The translations under genes were made by a program, and so were the position numbers. Source: an uncultured Pseudomonadota bacterium (GTDB lineage: Bacteria; Desulfobacterota; Desulfobulbia; Desulfobulbales; Desulfurivibrionaceae). Taken from it: a stretch of DNA of 51,188 nucleotides. The DNA lies in NCBI GenBank assembly GCA_937868185.1, contig CALMMG010000040.1, forward strand, positions 1 to 51,188, read 5' to 3'. Each line of letters opens with the position of its first letter. Positions within the stretch are counted from its first letter, which is position 1. The notes beneath the pieces were generated by a model, which ran no database searches, had not been told where the DNA came from, and saw only the letters and a program-made list of their open reading frames with translations. Shown piece after piece: positions 8,923 to 15,967 of this stretch.

Positions 8923-9888
8923 TCAGTGAACGAGGCGGGAGACCCCGACCATTTCGGTCTGGCTGCGCAATTGGCTCTGGTAGCGGCGCAGGGCCTCCAC
9001 CGTGGCCGGATTAGGGTGGCCGATGCCCACGGCCTGGCCGTGCTCCCCGGCGAGTTTGATAAGGAGGTCGAGCTGGGCCATGATCTTGTCCGGGTTCTGA
9101 TCGTTGTCGAGAAAAACGGTGCGGCGCTCTGCCTTTATGCCCATGTCACGGGCAAGGTCATAGGCAACGCTTTTTGGCGCGGTCACACTGTCCAGAAAAA
9201 AAAGGTTGCGCGTCTGCACCATGGCCAGCAGGGTCCGCATGGCCTGAGGGTTGGAGGTGAAGCGGGACCCCATGTGGTTGTTGACCCCGATGGCTTTTGG
9301 GACCGCTTGCAGGTCTTCGCGGAAGATGGTCTTCATGGTGTCCGGGTCCATGGAGGTGGTCAGGGTGCCGGGGCCGGGGTTCCATTTTGGGTCCATGGGC
9401 TCAAGGGGTAGGTGGAGAAGGATGTCTCGTCCCTTGGCTTGGGCCTCCTTTTGCAGCTCTTCGGAAAAGGGGGTGGAGGGCAGGAAGGAGAAAGAGAGGG
9501 GTAGGTCAAGGGCGAGCAGAGCCCTGCCGGTGTTCTGGCGGTTGCCCATATCGTCAATGACAATGGCCACCAGAGGTCTGCCCGAACGAGTTGTTTTCTC
9601 TGGTTTCCTGCTCCGGGTTGCGATGGGGGGTACTTGCTGGGGCAGGGAAGGTTCTTCGTAGAGAGGGGCAGGCATCTCGGCTTTCTGGGGCAGAGGCTTT
9701 TTCTTGGCCTGTTCGCTCAGGATGGGCAGGGTGATTTTCGTTGGCGTGCCTGGATAGAGTACCATGAAATAGAATCCAGCGGCCAGGGTCGCGGCGACAA
9801 AAAGAAAGAGGCAGAAGAGGCCAAGACTGTGGCCGCTCTTTTTTTTTGCCCCTTTCCGGGCGGGTTTTTTCAGGGAAATCTTGGGCAT
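8923..9888 (-). CDS. Divergent polysaccharide deacetylase (YibQ/DUF610 family)
   Basis: 321 residues. A basic N-terminus (KKPARKGAKKKSG) is followed by one signal-anchor helix at about 23-45, then a proline-rich linker and the divergent polysaccharide deacetylase domain from about 100. The domain opens with LVAIVIDDMGNRQNTG, where the IDDMG motif supplies the metal-site Asp pair. It continues through LPLEPMDPKWNPGPGTL, NNHMGSRFT and the C-terminal IGHPNPATVEAL. Deacetylase activity has not been shown for most of this family. It is probably periplasmic and tethered to the inner membrane. It begins 2 bases after the ispB-type gene stops, so it is the last gene of the dinG-ispB-yibQ run. Confidence 0.85.
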   Translation of the reverse strand: MPKISLKKPARKGAKKKSGHSLGLFCLFLFVAATLAAGFYFMVLYPGTPTKITLPILSEQAKKKPLPQKAEMPAPLYEEPSLPQQVPPIATRSRKPEKTTRSGRPLVAIVIDDMGNRQNTGRALLALDLPLSFSFLPSTPFSEELQKEAQAKGRDILLHLPLEPMDPKWNPGPGTLTTSMDPDTMKTIFREDLQAVPKAIGVNNHMGSRFTSNPQAMRTLLAMVQTRNLFFLDSVTAPKSVAYDLARDMGIKAERRTVFLDNDQNPDKIMAQLDLLIKLAGEHGQAVGIGHPNPATVEALRRYQSQLRSQTEMVGVSRLVH

Positions 9889-9890
9889 GG

Positions 9891-10871
9891 TTATTTGTCC
9901 CGGCTCAAAACATAATGGGCCAGACCGGTCAGGGGCTCTTTGGCCGGGGCCTCGCCAAAGATGGCCAGCCCGGCAAGGGCTTGAGTAAGGAGTGTCTCGG
10001 CCTGCGCTCGGGCCAGGGCAAAGCCCTGATATTTTTTTATCAGGGTGTGGGCCAAGGGCAACTGTTGGCTGCGCTCCTGCGGCGTTGCCTTGAGCAGCCC
10101 GATGAGCACCTCGCGGTCCTTGGCCTCGGCCCGAGCCAGGGTCTTGATCAGGGGCAGGGTCATCTTGCCCTCCTGGAAATCGTTGCCCACCGCCTTGCCG
10201 GTTTTGGCCGGGTCTCCGAGATAATCCAGCAGGTCGTCAACGATTTGGAAGGCCAAGCCCAGGTTGGTCCCATAGGTGCGCAGGGCGACCAGTTGCTCGG
10301 CGGAACCCAGGTTGTGCCCAATGCCCGCCTCGCAGGCCGCGGCAATGAGGGCGGCTGTTTTCCCCATCAGGACCTGGAAGTATTTCTCTTCGGAGATGAG
10401 GATCTCTTGGGCGTTGTGCATCTGCATAAATTCCGACTCCACCATCGCGGCGGTGGCGCGGCCGATCAGGGCCATGGCTGCCGGGCCGCCCACCTCGCTG
10501 GCCAGGGCCATGGCATGGGCATGCAGATAATCCCCGGCCAGGATGACCGGCTCCATGCCCCAGATGGTGTTGGCGGTTTTCGCCCCCCGCCGCAGGGTGG
10601 CATGGTCGATGACATCGTCGTGCAGCAGGCTTGCCGCGTGGAGATACTCGAAAGAAATTGCCAACCGAGCGGTGTCTGCGGGGGGAGGGCCGACCAGGCT
10701 TGCGGCCAGGATGGTGAGCAGGGGGCGGATACGTTTGCCCCCCTGGAAGATGGCATGGCGGATGATCTCGGTCAGGAGCGGGCTTGCGACGATGGTCAGG
10801 TCTTCTTCCATCACCGCATCGATTTGGATAGCCCTTTCTTTGAAGGTGGCAAGCAGCTCAGCGTTGGTCAT
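9891..10871 (-). CDS. ispB: Octaprenyl/polyprenyl diphosphate synthase
   Basis: A 326-residue trans-prenyl diphosphate synthase. The first Asp-rich motif is LLHDDVIDHATLRRG and the second QIVDDLLDYLGD, with GGKRIRPLL near the N-terminus binding the allylic diphosphate. The pattern and length fit IspB-type enzymes, which extend farnesyl diphosphate with IPP to make the side chain of menaquinone or ubiquinone. Chain length cannot be read with certainty. Its ATG overlaps the helicase stop (ATGA) and has a strong ribosome site (AGGAGGAA) inside the helicase gene. This gives translational coupling between a DNA helicase and a quinone-precursor enzyme with no obvious functional link. Confidence 0.9.
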   Translation of the reverse strand: MTNAELLATFKERAIQIDAVMEEDLTIVASPLLTEIIRHAIFQGGKRIRPLLTILAASLVGPPPADTARLAISFEYLHAASLLHDDVIDHATLRRGAKTANTIWGMEPVILAGDYLHAHAMALASEVGGPAAMALIGRATAAMVESEFMQMHNAQEILISEEKYFQVLMGKTAALIAAACEAGIGHNLGSAEQLVALRTYGTNLGLAFQIVDDLLDYLGDPAKTGKAVGNDFQEGKMTLPLIKTLARAEAKDREVLIGLLKATPQERSQQLPLAHTLIKKYQGFALARAQAETLLTQALAGLAIFGEAPAKEPLTGLAHYVLSRDK

Positions 10872-12865
10872 GGGCGTTCCTCCTGGAAAAAATCCCGCAC
10901 CGGGCCAATCTCTCGGCAGATCGGGCTTTGGGGCAGGCTTTTCAAGAAGAGTCTGCCGTACTGCTTGCTAAAAAGGCGGACATCGCAGATGGCCAGGACC
11001 CCACGGTCGGTTGAGCTGCGCATCAACCGGCCCACCCCCTGGCGCAGGGTCAGGATGGCGCGGGGAATCTGGAAATCGAAGAAGGGGTTGCCGCCCTCGT
11101 TTTTGATCCGTTCCATGCGGGCCATAATAACAGGGTCCGAGGGGACTTCAAACGGAAGTTTGTCGATGATCACGCAGCTCAGCGATTCGCCCACCACATC
11201 CACCCCCTCCCAGAAGCTGGCCACCGCCAGGAGGACGGAATGGGTCTGGTCCCGGAACTGCTCCAGTAGCCTGGCCTTGGGCGCCTCCCCCTGCATCAGT
11301 ACGGGAAAAGGCAGCTGGGCCAGGAGAACCTCGTGGGCACCGCGCATGGCGCTGATGCTGGTGAAAAGCACCAGGGTCCTCCCGTTGGCGGCCATGATCA
11401 GCTCCTGCATCAGTCGCTGGGTTGCCTCAGGAAACTCCCTGGCCGTGGGCTCGGGAAACCCCTTGCCCGGCACGAACATCAGGGTGCGTTTTTCATAATC
11501 AAAGGGGGTGGCCAGGGTCAGGGTAGGGGTGTCTGGGGGCAGTCCGAGGCGGCTGAAAAAATAGCTGAAGCTGTTGTCCGTGGTCAGGGTGGCAGAGGTA
11601 AAAATCACATTCCGGGTCTGTTCGTAGAGAAAGTCTTGCAACTCATGGGCGATGTCAATGGGCGAGGCGGAAATGGCCACGGTTTTCTCCCGCCGCTCGT
11701 ACCAGTAAACCGAGGAAGGGCTCCGCGCCTCGGTGATGGTGGTGAAGGCAGCCAGCATCTCTTCTGCCCGCCGCTGCATGCCCAGCCAGGACTCTCCATT
11801 CATGGCCGCCTTGGTAAGTTGATTGCAGAGCCCCTTGATCTGGTCGGCGAACCGCTGCCGCTCTTCTTCCCAGCCGGGGAAGCGGTCGATGAATTGCAGC
11901 AGGGAAAAGCGGCCCCGCTCCCTGGGGAACAGCTCGCTGAAGAGATCGACCTGTTTGGCCAGCGCCCTGGCGGTCTGCACCACCCCTTCCTTGGCGCGGC
12001 CCTTCAGGTCGGCCTGGGCTGCGGTCTCCAGGTCTTTGACCAGATCGATCACCTGATAATGGCTGAAGGAGGTGCCGAAGTACTGGGTTGCCACCCCTTC
12101 CAGATGGTGGGCCTCGTCGAAGATCACCGATTCGTAGCGGGGCAAAACCTCGGCATGGCCGAATCGGCGCAGGGCCAGGTCGGAAAAGAAGAGGTGGTGG
12201 TTGACCACCAGCAGCTGGGCCTGGCCCGCCTTCTTGCGCAGCCGAGTGATAAAGCAGGCGGAACCGTCCGGGCAGTTGGAGCCCAGACACTGGCTGGCCG
12301 AAGCGGTGATTGTCTGCCAGAGCGGGGCGTTGTCCGCCAGCCAGGAGAGTTCGCTGCGGTCGCCGGTTTCGGTTTCCTCAAGCCAGTCGGCGACCCGCTG
12401 GGTGTCGCGGTCATCGGCCAGTACAGTGCGTTGGGGTGAGGCGAGGAACTGCTGCCAGCGGTAGAGGCAGAGGTAGTTCTGTCGTCCCTTGATGCAGAGC
12501 ACGTTCAGGTTTGGGGCCAGGTGTTTTTTGATGAAGGGGATTTCCTTGGTGAGAATCTGGTCCTGCAGATTCAGGGTGTTGGTGGAAACCACCACCTTCT
12601 GCCCGCTCAAGATGGCCGGAACCAGATAGGCCAGGGTCTTCCCGGTGCCGGTGCCTGCCTCGACCGCCAGCATTCCTGGCTGGTTTGGCCTCGCGTCTTC
12701 CGGTAACTCCAGGGTGGCCCCGATGGCTTCAGCCATGCGCAGCTGGCTGGGGCGCGATTCGTAACCGGGCAGCTTTTTGGCCAGGATGCCGTCTGCCTCA
12801 AAGATCTCGGCCATGGCCTCGGATAGGGAAGTGGACATCGGGCTCTGCTCTAGGTGTGGATTCAA
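10868..12865 (-). CDS. dinG: DinG-family ATP-dependent DNA helicase
   Basis: A 665-residue superfamily 2, XPD/DinG-like 5'-3' helicase. Walker A is AGTGTGKTLAYL and Walker B is DEAHHLEG. Between them four cysteines (CIKGRQNYLC ... CLGSNC ... C) should ligate the 4Fe-4S cluster of this family. The C-terminal half has SATLTTDNSF, LFTSISAM, FWEGVDVVGESL and the motif VI QGVGRLMRSSTDRG. It unwinds DNA:DNA, D-loop and RNA:DNA structures in repair and at transcription-replication conflicts. The start is uncertain: TTG 12865 has AGGAG about 14 bases upstream, while ATG 12838 (MSTSLSEA) is the alternative. It leads the dinG-ispB-yibQ run. Confidence 0.88.
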   Translation of the reverse strand: MNPHLEQSPMSTSLSEAMAEIFEADGILAKKLPGYESRPSQLRMAEAIGATLELPEDARPNQPGMLAVEAGTGTGKTLAYLVPAILSGQKVVVSTNTLNLQDQILTKEIPFIKKHLAPNLNVLCIKGRQNYLCLYRWQQFLASPQRTVLADDRDTQRVADWLEETETGDRSELSWLADNAPLWQTITASASQCLGSNCPDGSACFITRLRKKAGQAQLLVVNHHLFFSDLALRRFGHAEVLPRYESVIFDEAHHLEGVATQYFGTSFSHYQVIDLVKDLETAAQADLKGRAKEGVVQTARALAKQVDLFSELFPRERGRFSLLQFIDRFPGWEEERQRFADQIKGLCNQLTKAAMNGESWLGMQRRAEEMLAAFTTITEARSPSSVYWYERREKTVAISASPIDIAHELQDFLYEQTRNVIFTSATLTTDNSFSYFFSRLGLPPDTPTLTLATPFDYEKRTLMFVPGKGFPEPTAREFPEATQRLMQELIMAANGRTLVLFTSISAMRGAHEVLLAQLPFPVLMQGEAPKARLLEQFRDQTHSVLLAVASFWEGVDVVGESLSCVIIDKLPFEVPSDPVIMARMERIKNEGGNPFFDFQIPRAILTLRQGVGRLMRSSTDRGVLAICDVRLFSKQYGRLFLKSLPQSPICREIGPVRDFFQEERP

Positions 12866-12881
12866 GGGGAGGTCTCTCCTG

Positions 12882-12911
12882 TTGACAAGGCGAAAAGCAT
12901 TCTGCTAGCCT
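12882..12911 (+). promoter_or_regulatory. Possible sigma-70 promoter for the universal stress protein gene
   Basis: A perfect TTGACA (12882-12887) is followed after 18 bases by TAGCCT (12906-12911), which matches the -10 consensus at only 3 of 6. It lies in the gap between the divergent helicase and uspA-like genes, about 90 bases before the start. It is weak at the -10 and offered as a candidate only. Confidence 0.25.
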
Positions 12912-12998
12912 GATCATGGAGAGAGGATAATGCGTCCAGGTTCGGCCTGGGGTCGCGATCGTAGCTAAAGCTTGACATCTATACCATAAGGAGGGGAA

Positions 12999-13445
12999 AT
13001 GAACGAAATTAAAAAGATTCTGGTGCCTGTGGATTTTTCGGAGAATTCGCAGAAGATTCTTCGCGCGGCCGTGGATTTTGGTGCCAAATTCAAAGCGGAG
13101 TTGGCAGTTGTTTTTGTGGTGCAAAGCTTTGACGATTATTCCGGTTTTTTTGTGCCCCATATGCCCATCATCCAGCTTGAAGAAGAGATGGTCAAGAGCG
13201 CCACGGAAAAGATGAAGAGTTTTGTGGCAGAAACCCTCAACGGTTCGGTGCCGCATAGCACGGCGATCCTGAGCGGCGATGTGGTCGAGGAGATCAACCG
13301 TTTTGCCGGGCAGGAGAAGGTTGACCTGATTGTCATGGGCACCCATGGCTACAAGGGGCTGGACAAAATCCTCTTTGGCAGCGTGGCGGAGAAGATTGTT
13401 AAAACCGCGCCCTGCCCGGTGCTGACCATCAACCCCTACCGCTAG
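12999..13445 (+). CDS. Universal stress protein, UspA family (ATP-binding type)
   Basis: A 148-residue single Usp domain. The N-terminal KKILVPVDFSENSQKILR is the first strand and helix. The C-terminal GTHGYKG...FGSVAEKIVKTAPCPVLTI contains the G-2X-G-9X-G-S loop that binds ATP in MJ0577-type members, so this one should bind nucleotide. It is cytoplasmic, and the precise role of such proteins (stress survival, energy sensing) varies. It has an excellent ribosome site (AGGAGG) before the ATG. It is transcribed alone and converges with the next gene, whose stop is 7 bases away. A short stem CCCCTA-CCGC-TAGGGG overlaps the stop codon but has no T-tract. Confidence 0.93.
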   Translation: MNEIKKILVPVDFSENSQKILRAAVDFGAKFKAELAVVFVVQSFDDYSGFFVPHMPIIQLEEEMVKSATEKMKSFVAETLNGSVPHSTAILSGDVVEEINRFAGQEKVDLIVMGTHGYKGLDKILFGSVAEKIVKTAPCPVLTINPYR

Positions 13446-13452
13446 GGGCCAA

Positions 13453-14514
13453 TCAGTTCAGAACCGCGAGAAGCCCGGTGGCTGTCACCGTGGGTGTGCG
13501 CGATTCGCCGCACAGGTTGGCAAAAAGGTCGATGAGCGAGGTTCCTTCGTAGGCGTAAAAGCGCAGGGCCTTTTCGTTCTGGCTGCCTTGCAGAAAAGGA
13601 AGGGCCGCCCGGTTCAGGTCGTTGCCCGCCCCTTGCAGTTCTGCCAGCAGCTCGGCGGAGAGTGATCCGCTGGCGGCAACATCCATCAGCAAACGGTTAA
13701 AATGTTCCTTGGAATCCCCGGTGGCCGCTGCGAATTTATCAACCAGGGCACCATATTCCCCGTTCTCTGTCTGGGTCGGGAGGGCGAGGCTGACCAACTG
13801 CCTGGGGGAGTTGCCGGTGAGAGTTTCGTACTCCTCGGCGAGCAAGCCCTGGAGTTCTTCGTGGGTCGTGACCAGCAGGGGGATTTCTGGTGCCTTGGGA
13901 TCCCGGGTGTAGAGATGGCCCCAGGCCTTGGCCAGCCGGGCTAGGTTGAGTGTCGGGCCACTCATGGTTGTGGTTGCGGCAAGTTCCCGCAGCGTCTGGG
14001 CTTCTTCCTCGTCCCCTTCCTCTTCTTCCGTCTCTCCACCCCGGATGGCGGCAAAAAGGTCGGCCTCTTTTCCCGAGAGGGCCGTGAATCCTTGGGCGAT
14101 TTCCCGTTCCTCTTCCCGGTACATCTCCGCCAACTTCAGGATGAGCATTGCCCGCCAGAGCGCTTCGTCCTTCGCCTTTTGAGGATCAGCAGGCTTTGCC
14201 TCGGAACGCAGGCGGGAAGCCAGCGACCCGACCGACGCCTCGTCCCGGTCGCCATGGCCGGCGGAAAGAGAGGCGAGGAGCCCGCCATGGAATTCAGCCT
14301 CATGGCCCTTGATTTCCTGGGCAAGCGATTGGAAGCGGGCTTGTTCCTCTCCGGAAAGGTGCACCGGCGTGTATCCCGTCCACAGTTCCTGCTGTTCGGC
14401 TTTGCCAGGTAAGGCATAAAAAAAGAGCGCATCGCAGAGGAGTCGGAAGGGTTGCAAGTCAGCGGGATGGGGACTCGTTTCCGGAGAAAAAAGGGCGTTG
14501 AGCGATTGTGTCAT
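13453..14514 (-). CDS. Hypothetical protein, 353 residues, unrecognised
   Basis: I do not recognise a family. The protein has no signal peptide or membrane helix and looks largely alpha-helical. A helical N-terminal part contains LQPFRLLCDALFFYALPG. A strongly acidic patch (EEEEGDEEE) near residues 163-171 looks like a linker between two helical domains. The second domain ends with LRFYAYEGTSLIDLFANLCGE. Codon use and base composition are like the neighbours, which supports a real gene. It is divergent from a small membrane protein gene with overlapping 5' ends, and it converges with the universal stress gene. A cytoplasmic chaperone or redox-assembly role is imaginable but unsupported. Confidence 0.75.
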   Translation of the reverse strand: MTQSLNALFSPETSPHPADLQPFRLLCDALFFYALPGKAEQQELWTGYTPVHLSGEEQARFQSLAQEIKGHEAEFHGGLLASLSAGHGDRDEASVGSLASRLRSEAKPADPQKAKDEALWRAMLILKLAEMYREEEREIAQGFTALSGKEADLFAAIRGGETEEEEGDEEEAQTLRELAATTTMSGPTLNLARLAKAWGHLYTRDPKAPEIPLLVTTHEELQGLLAEEYETLTGNSPRQLVSLALPTQTENGEYGALVDKFAAATGDSKEHFNRLLMDVAASGSLSAELLAELQGAGNDLNRAALPFLQGSQNEKALRFYAYEGTSLIDLFANLCGESRTPTVTATGLLAVLN

Positions 14515-14531
14515 TTGTAATTCCTGTTACA

Positions 14532-14909
14532 ATGGGCTGCAATTCTCCCCGGGGTGGGGATCATCTCGAGAAAAAATTTAACAACAGGCTGCGCATGCAA
14601 AAAATACGGGAGCAGATTTCCTTGGCTATCCTGGTTGTCGTCTATCTGCTGGCCAGTATCCGGCTCTTTCGTGCGAACGATACCGGCCCCGTGCTGGTCA
14701 TGAAGTCAATCGTGGAAACGTTGATCCACATACTGTCCGTGGCTCCGATCAGCCTGGGCGCCACCTTGCTGATTGTCGCTGTTCTGCAGCGCTTGGTCAA
14801 GGAGCGTTTACCGTTTAGCAGAACGCTGCGCCTCTTTCTCGTGACGGCCATTTGTCTGGAGTTTGTCCTCGGGCTTGCTCATTTTTTTGAAATGAACGGG
14901 GTTGTTTAG
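14532..14909 (+). CDS. Small three-helix membrane protein, hypothetical
   Basis: About 125 residues from ATG 14532, or 104 from ATG 14595 (MQKIREQISLAIL). Neither has a convincing ribosome site, and the shorter form starts closer to the first hydrophobic segment. Three membrane helices are visible: SLAILVVVYLLASIRLF, LIHILSVAPISLGATLLIVAVLQ and LFLVTAICLEFVLGLAHFF. The order and spacing recall small inner membrane proteins of the DUF1634/phosphate-starvation PsiE type, but I cannot assign a family. Its 3' end overlaps the convergent beta-helix gene by 4 bases, and its 5' region faces the unknown 353-residue gene. Confidence 0.6.
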   Translation: MGCNSPRGGDHLEKKFNNRLRMQKIREQISLAILVVVYLLASIRLFRANDTGPVLVMKSIVETLIHILSVAPISLGATLLIVAVLQRLVKERLPFSRTLRLFLVTAICLEFVLGLAHFFEMNGVV

Positions 14910-15703
14910 CGGATCAGGGAGTTGCTGGTGTGCCAGCCTGAAGGCGCTGTGGTGTTGGGCAGGACAATGGATTTTTTACCGAGCACCGTACCGGGGTTGG
15001 TCACCGCATTGCAGCCGGTCTGGGCCTTGTCGCCAAAGATTGCCCCGAATTTTCGCAATCCAGAACTGATGGGGCCGTCTGGGGTTTTCACCAGCACGTT
15101 GCCGCCGGTGAAGCGCAGATTGGCCAGCTTGGTGCCTGCCCCCAGATTCACCTCGTTGCCCAGAATGCTGTCGCCCAGATAGGCGAAATGGCCGGCTTTG
15201 GCGTCGTCCAGGAAGATGGCATGTTTGACCTCGGTGACATGGCCGACCACGCAGCGGGCCCCCACCAGGCAGTGGCCGCGCAGATAGGCGCCCTGCCGGA
15301 CCTCGCTCTGATCGCCGATGATCACCGGGCCCTTGATAAAGGCTCCGGATTCAACCAGCACTCCTTTGCCGATACTGAGCGGCCCACCAGCCAGCACCAC
15401 CCCGGCCATGAGAACGCTGGCCCCTTCCATTAGCGTGCCGTTGCGGAAAATCTTGAGCTTGCCCTTGGTGGCGTCGCCGAATTCGATGGTGAGATCGGTA
15501 CCCTCCATCAGCATGGAATCGTGGAGGACCAGGGTGGCAGGAAGCGGGCCGAGGGTCTGCGGCCAGGCGATCTGCGGCCAGGAATACTCCGCCAGATAGC
15601 TCTTCAGCCGTCCCAGTGCCTGCCAGGGGTATTCCTCTGTCACGAAAAGAGAGGCATGGGCATAGCTGCTCAGGTCAAAAAAAGAAGCGTTTGTAAGGTT
15701 CAT
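14906..15703 (-). CDS. Left-handed beta-helix protein, solitary GlmU-like acyltransferase domain
   Basis: 265 residues. After an N-terminal segment (YAHASLFVTEEYPWQALGRLKSYL) come hexapeptide repeats of a left-handed beta-helix. The segment AGHFAYLGDSILGNEVNLGAGTKLANLRF closely follows the C-terminal acetyltransferase domain of GlmU, including the His of (N/G)HxxYLGD that acts as catalytic base in GlmU. The N-terminal uridylyltransferase Rossmann domain with its GxG(T/S)RM loop is absent. It could acetylate a sugar phosphate or act as a partner to a separate nucleotidyltransferase. The substrate is unknown. It is probably cytoplasmic and monocistronic. Confidence 0.75.
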   Translation of the reverse strand: MNLTNASFFDLSSYAHASLFVTEEYPWQALGRLKSYLAEYSWPQIAWPQTLGPLPATLVLHDSMLMEGTDLTIEFGDATKGKLKIFRNGTLMEGASVLMAGVVLAGGPLSIGKGVLVESGAFIKGPVIIGDQSEVRQGAYLRGHCLVGARCVVGHVTEVKHAIFLDDAKAGHFAYLGDSILGNEVNLGAGTKLANLRFTGGNVLVKTPDGPISSGLRKFGAIFGDKAQTGCNAVTNPGTVLGKKSIVLPNTTAPSGWHTSNSLIR

Positions 15704-15868
15704 CAGGATCGGTTGCCGGTTGTTTTTTGTTGGCCGTCATGGCATGATTGTTATGGTGGTGCCTGTCGCCCCGTGCGGGATATCCTGCCGGTTGCAGGCC
15801 TACTATGGTGCAAAATACCGATTTCTTCAAGCATATTTCCGGGTTGACCCTGGCTCGTGGATATCGTC

Positions 15869-15897
15869 TTGACTTCACGGGGAGGGGTGCTTATGTT
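15869..15897 (+). promoter_or_regulatory. Candidate sigma-70 promoter of lon
   Basis: TTGACT (15869-15874, 5 of 6), 17 bases, TATGTT (15892-15897, 4 of 6), about 70 bases before the lon start. The 264-base gap between the beta-helix gene and lon shows no heat-shock CIRCE element that I can see. Confidence 0.45.
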
Positions 15898-15967
15898 GCC
15901 ACACTTACAACCCTTGTTCTTTCCGGCAAGGCCGGTTTGCCGATAAAATATAACCTGGAGGCATGTT

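Noticed and set aside
9846-11498. A 550-codon open frame on the plus strand opposite the deacetylase, prenyl synthase and helicase genes.
   Set aside because: It is a shadow of three well-supported genes, with Gly/Gln-rich translation typical of the antisense of GC-rich coding DNA, and no domain or ribosome site.
12972-12977. TTGACA just before the universal stress protein gene.
   Set aside because: A -10 at normal spacing would fall within or past the ribosome site, so it cannot serve this start; the upstream TTGACA at 12882 is more plausible.
13428-13446. CCCCTA-CCGC-TAGGGG stem at the universal stress gene stop as terminator.
   Set aside because: Only 6 bp, inside the coding end, and with no T-run on either strand.
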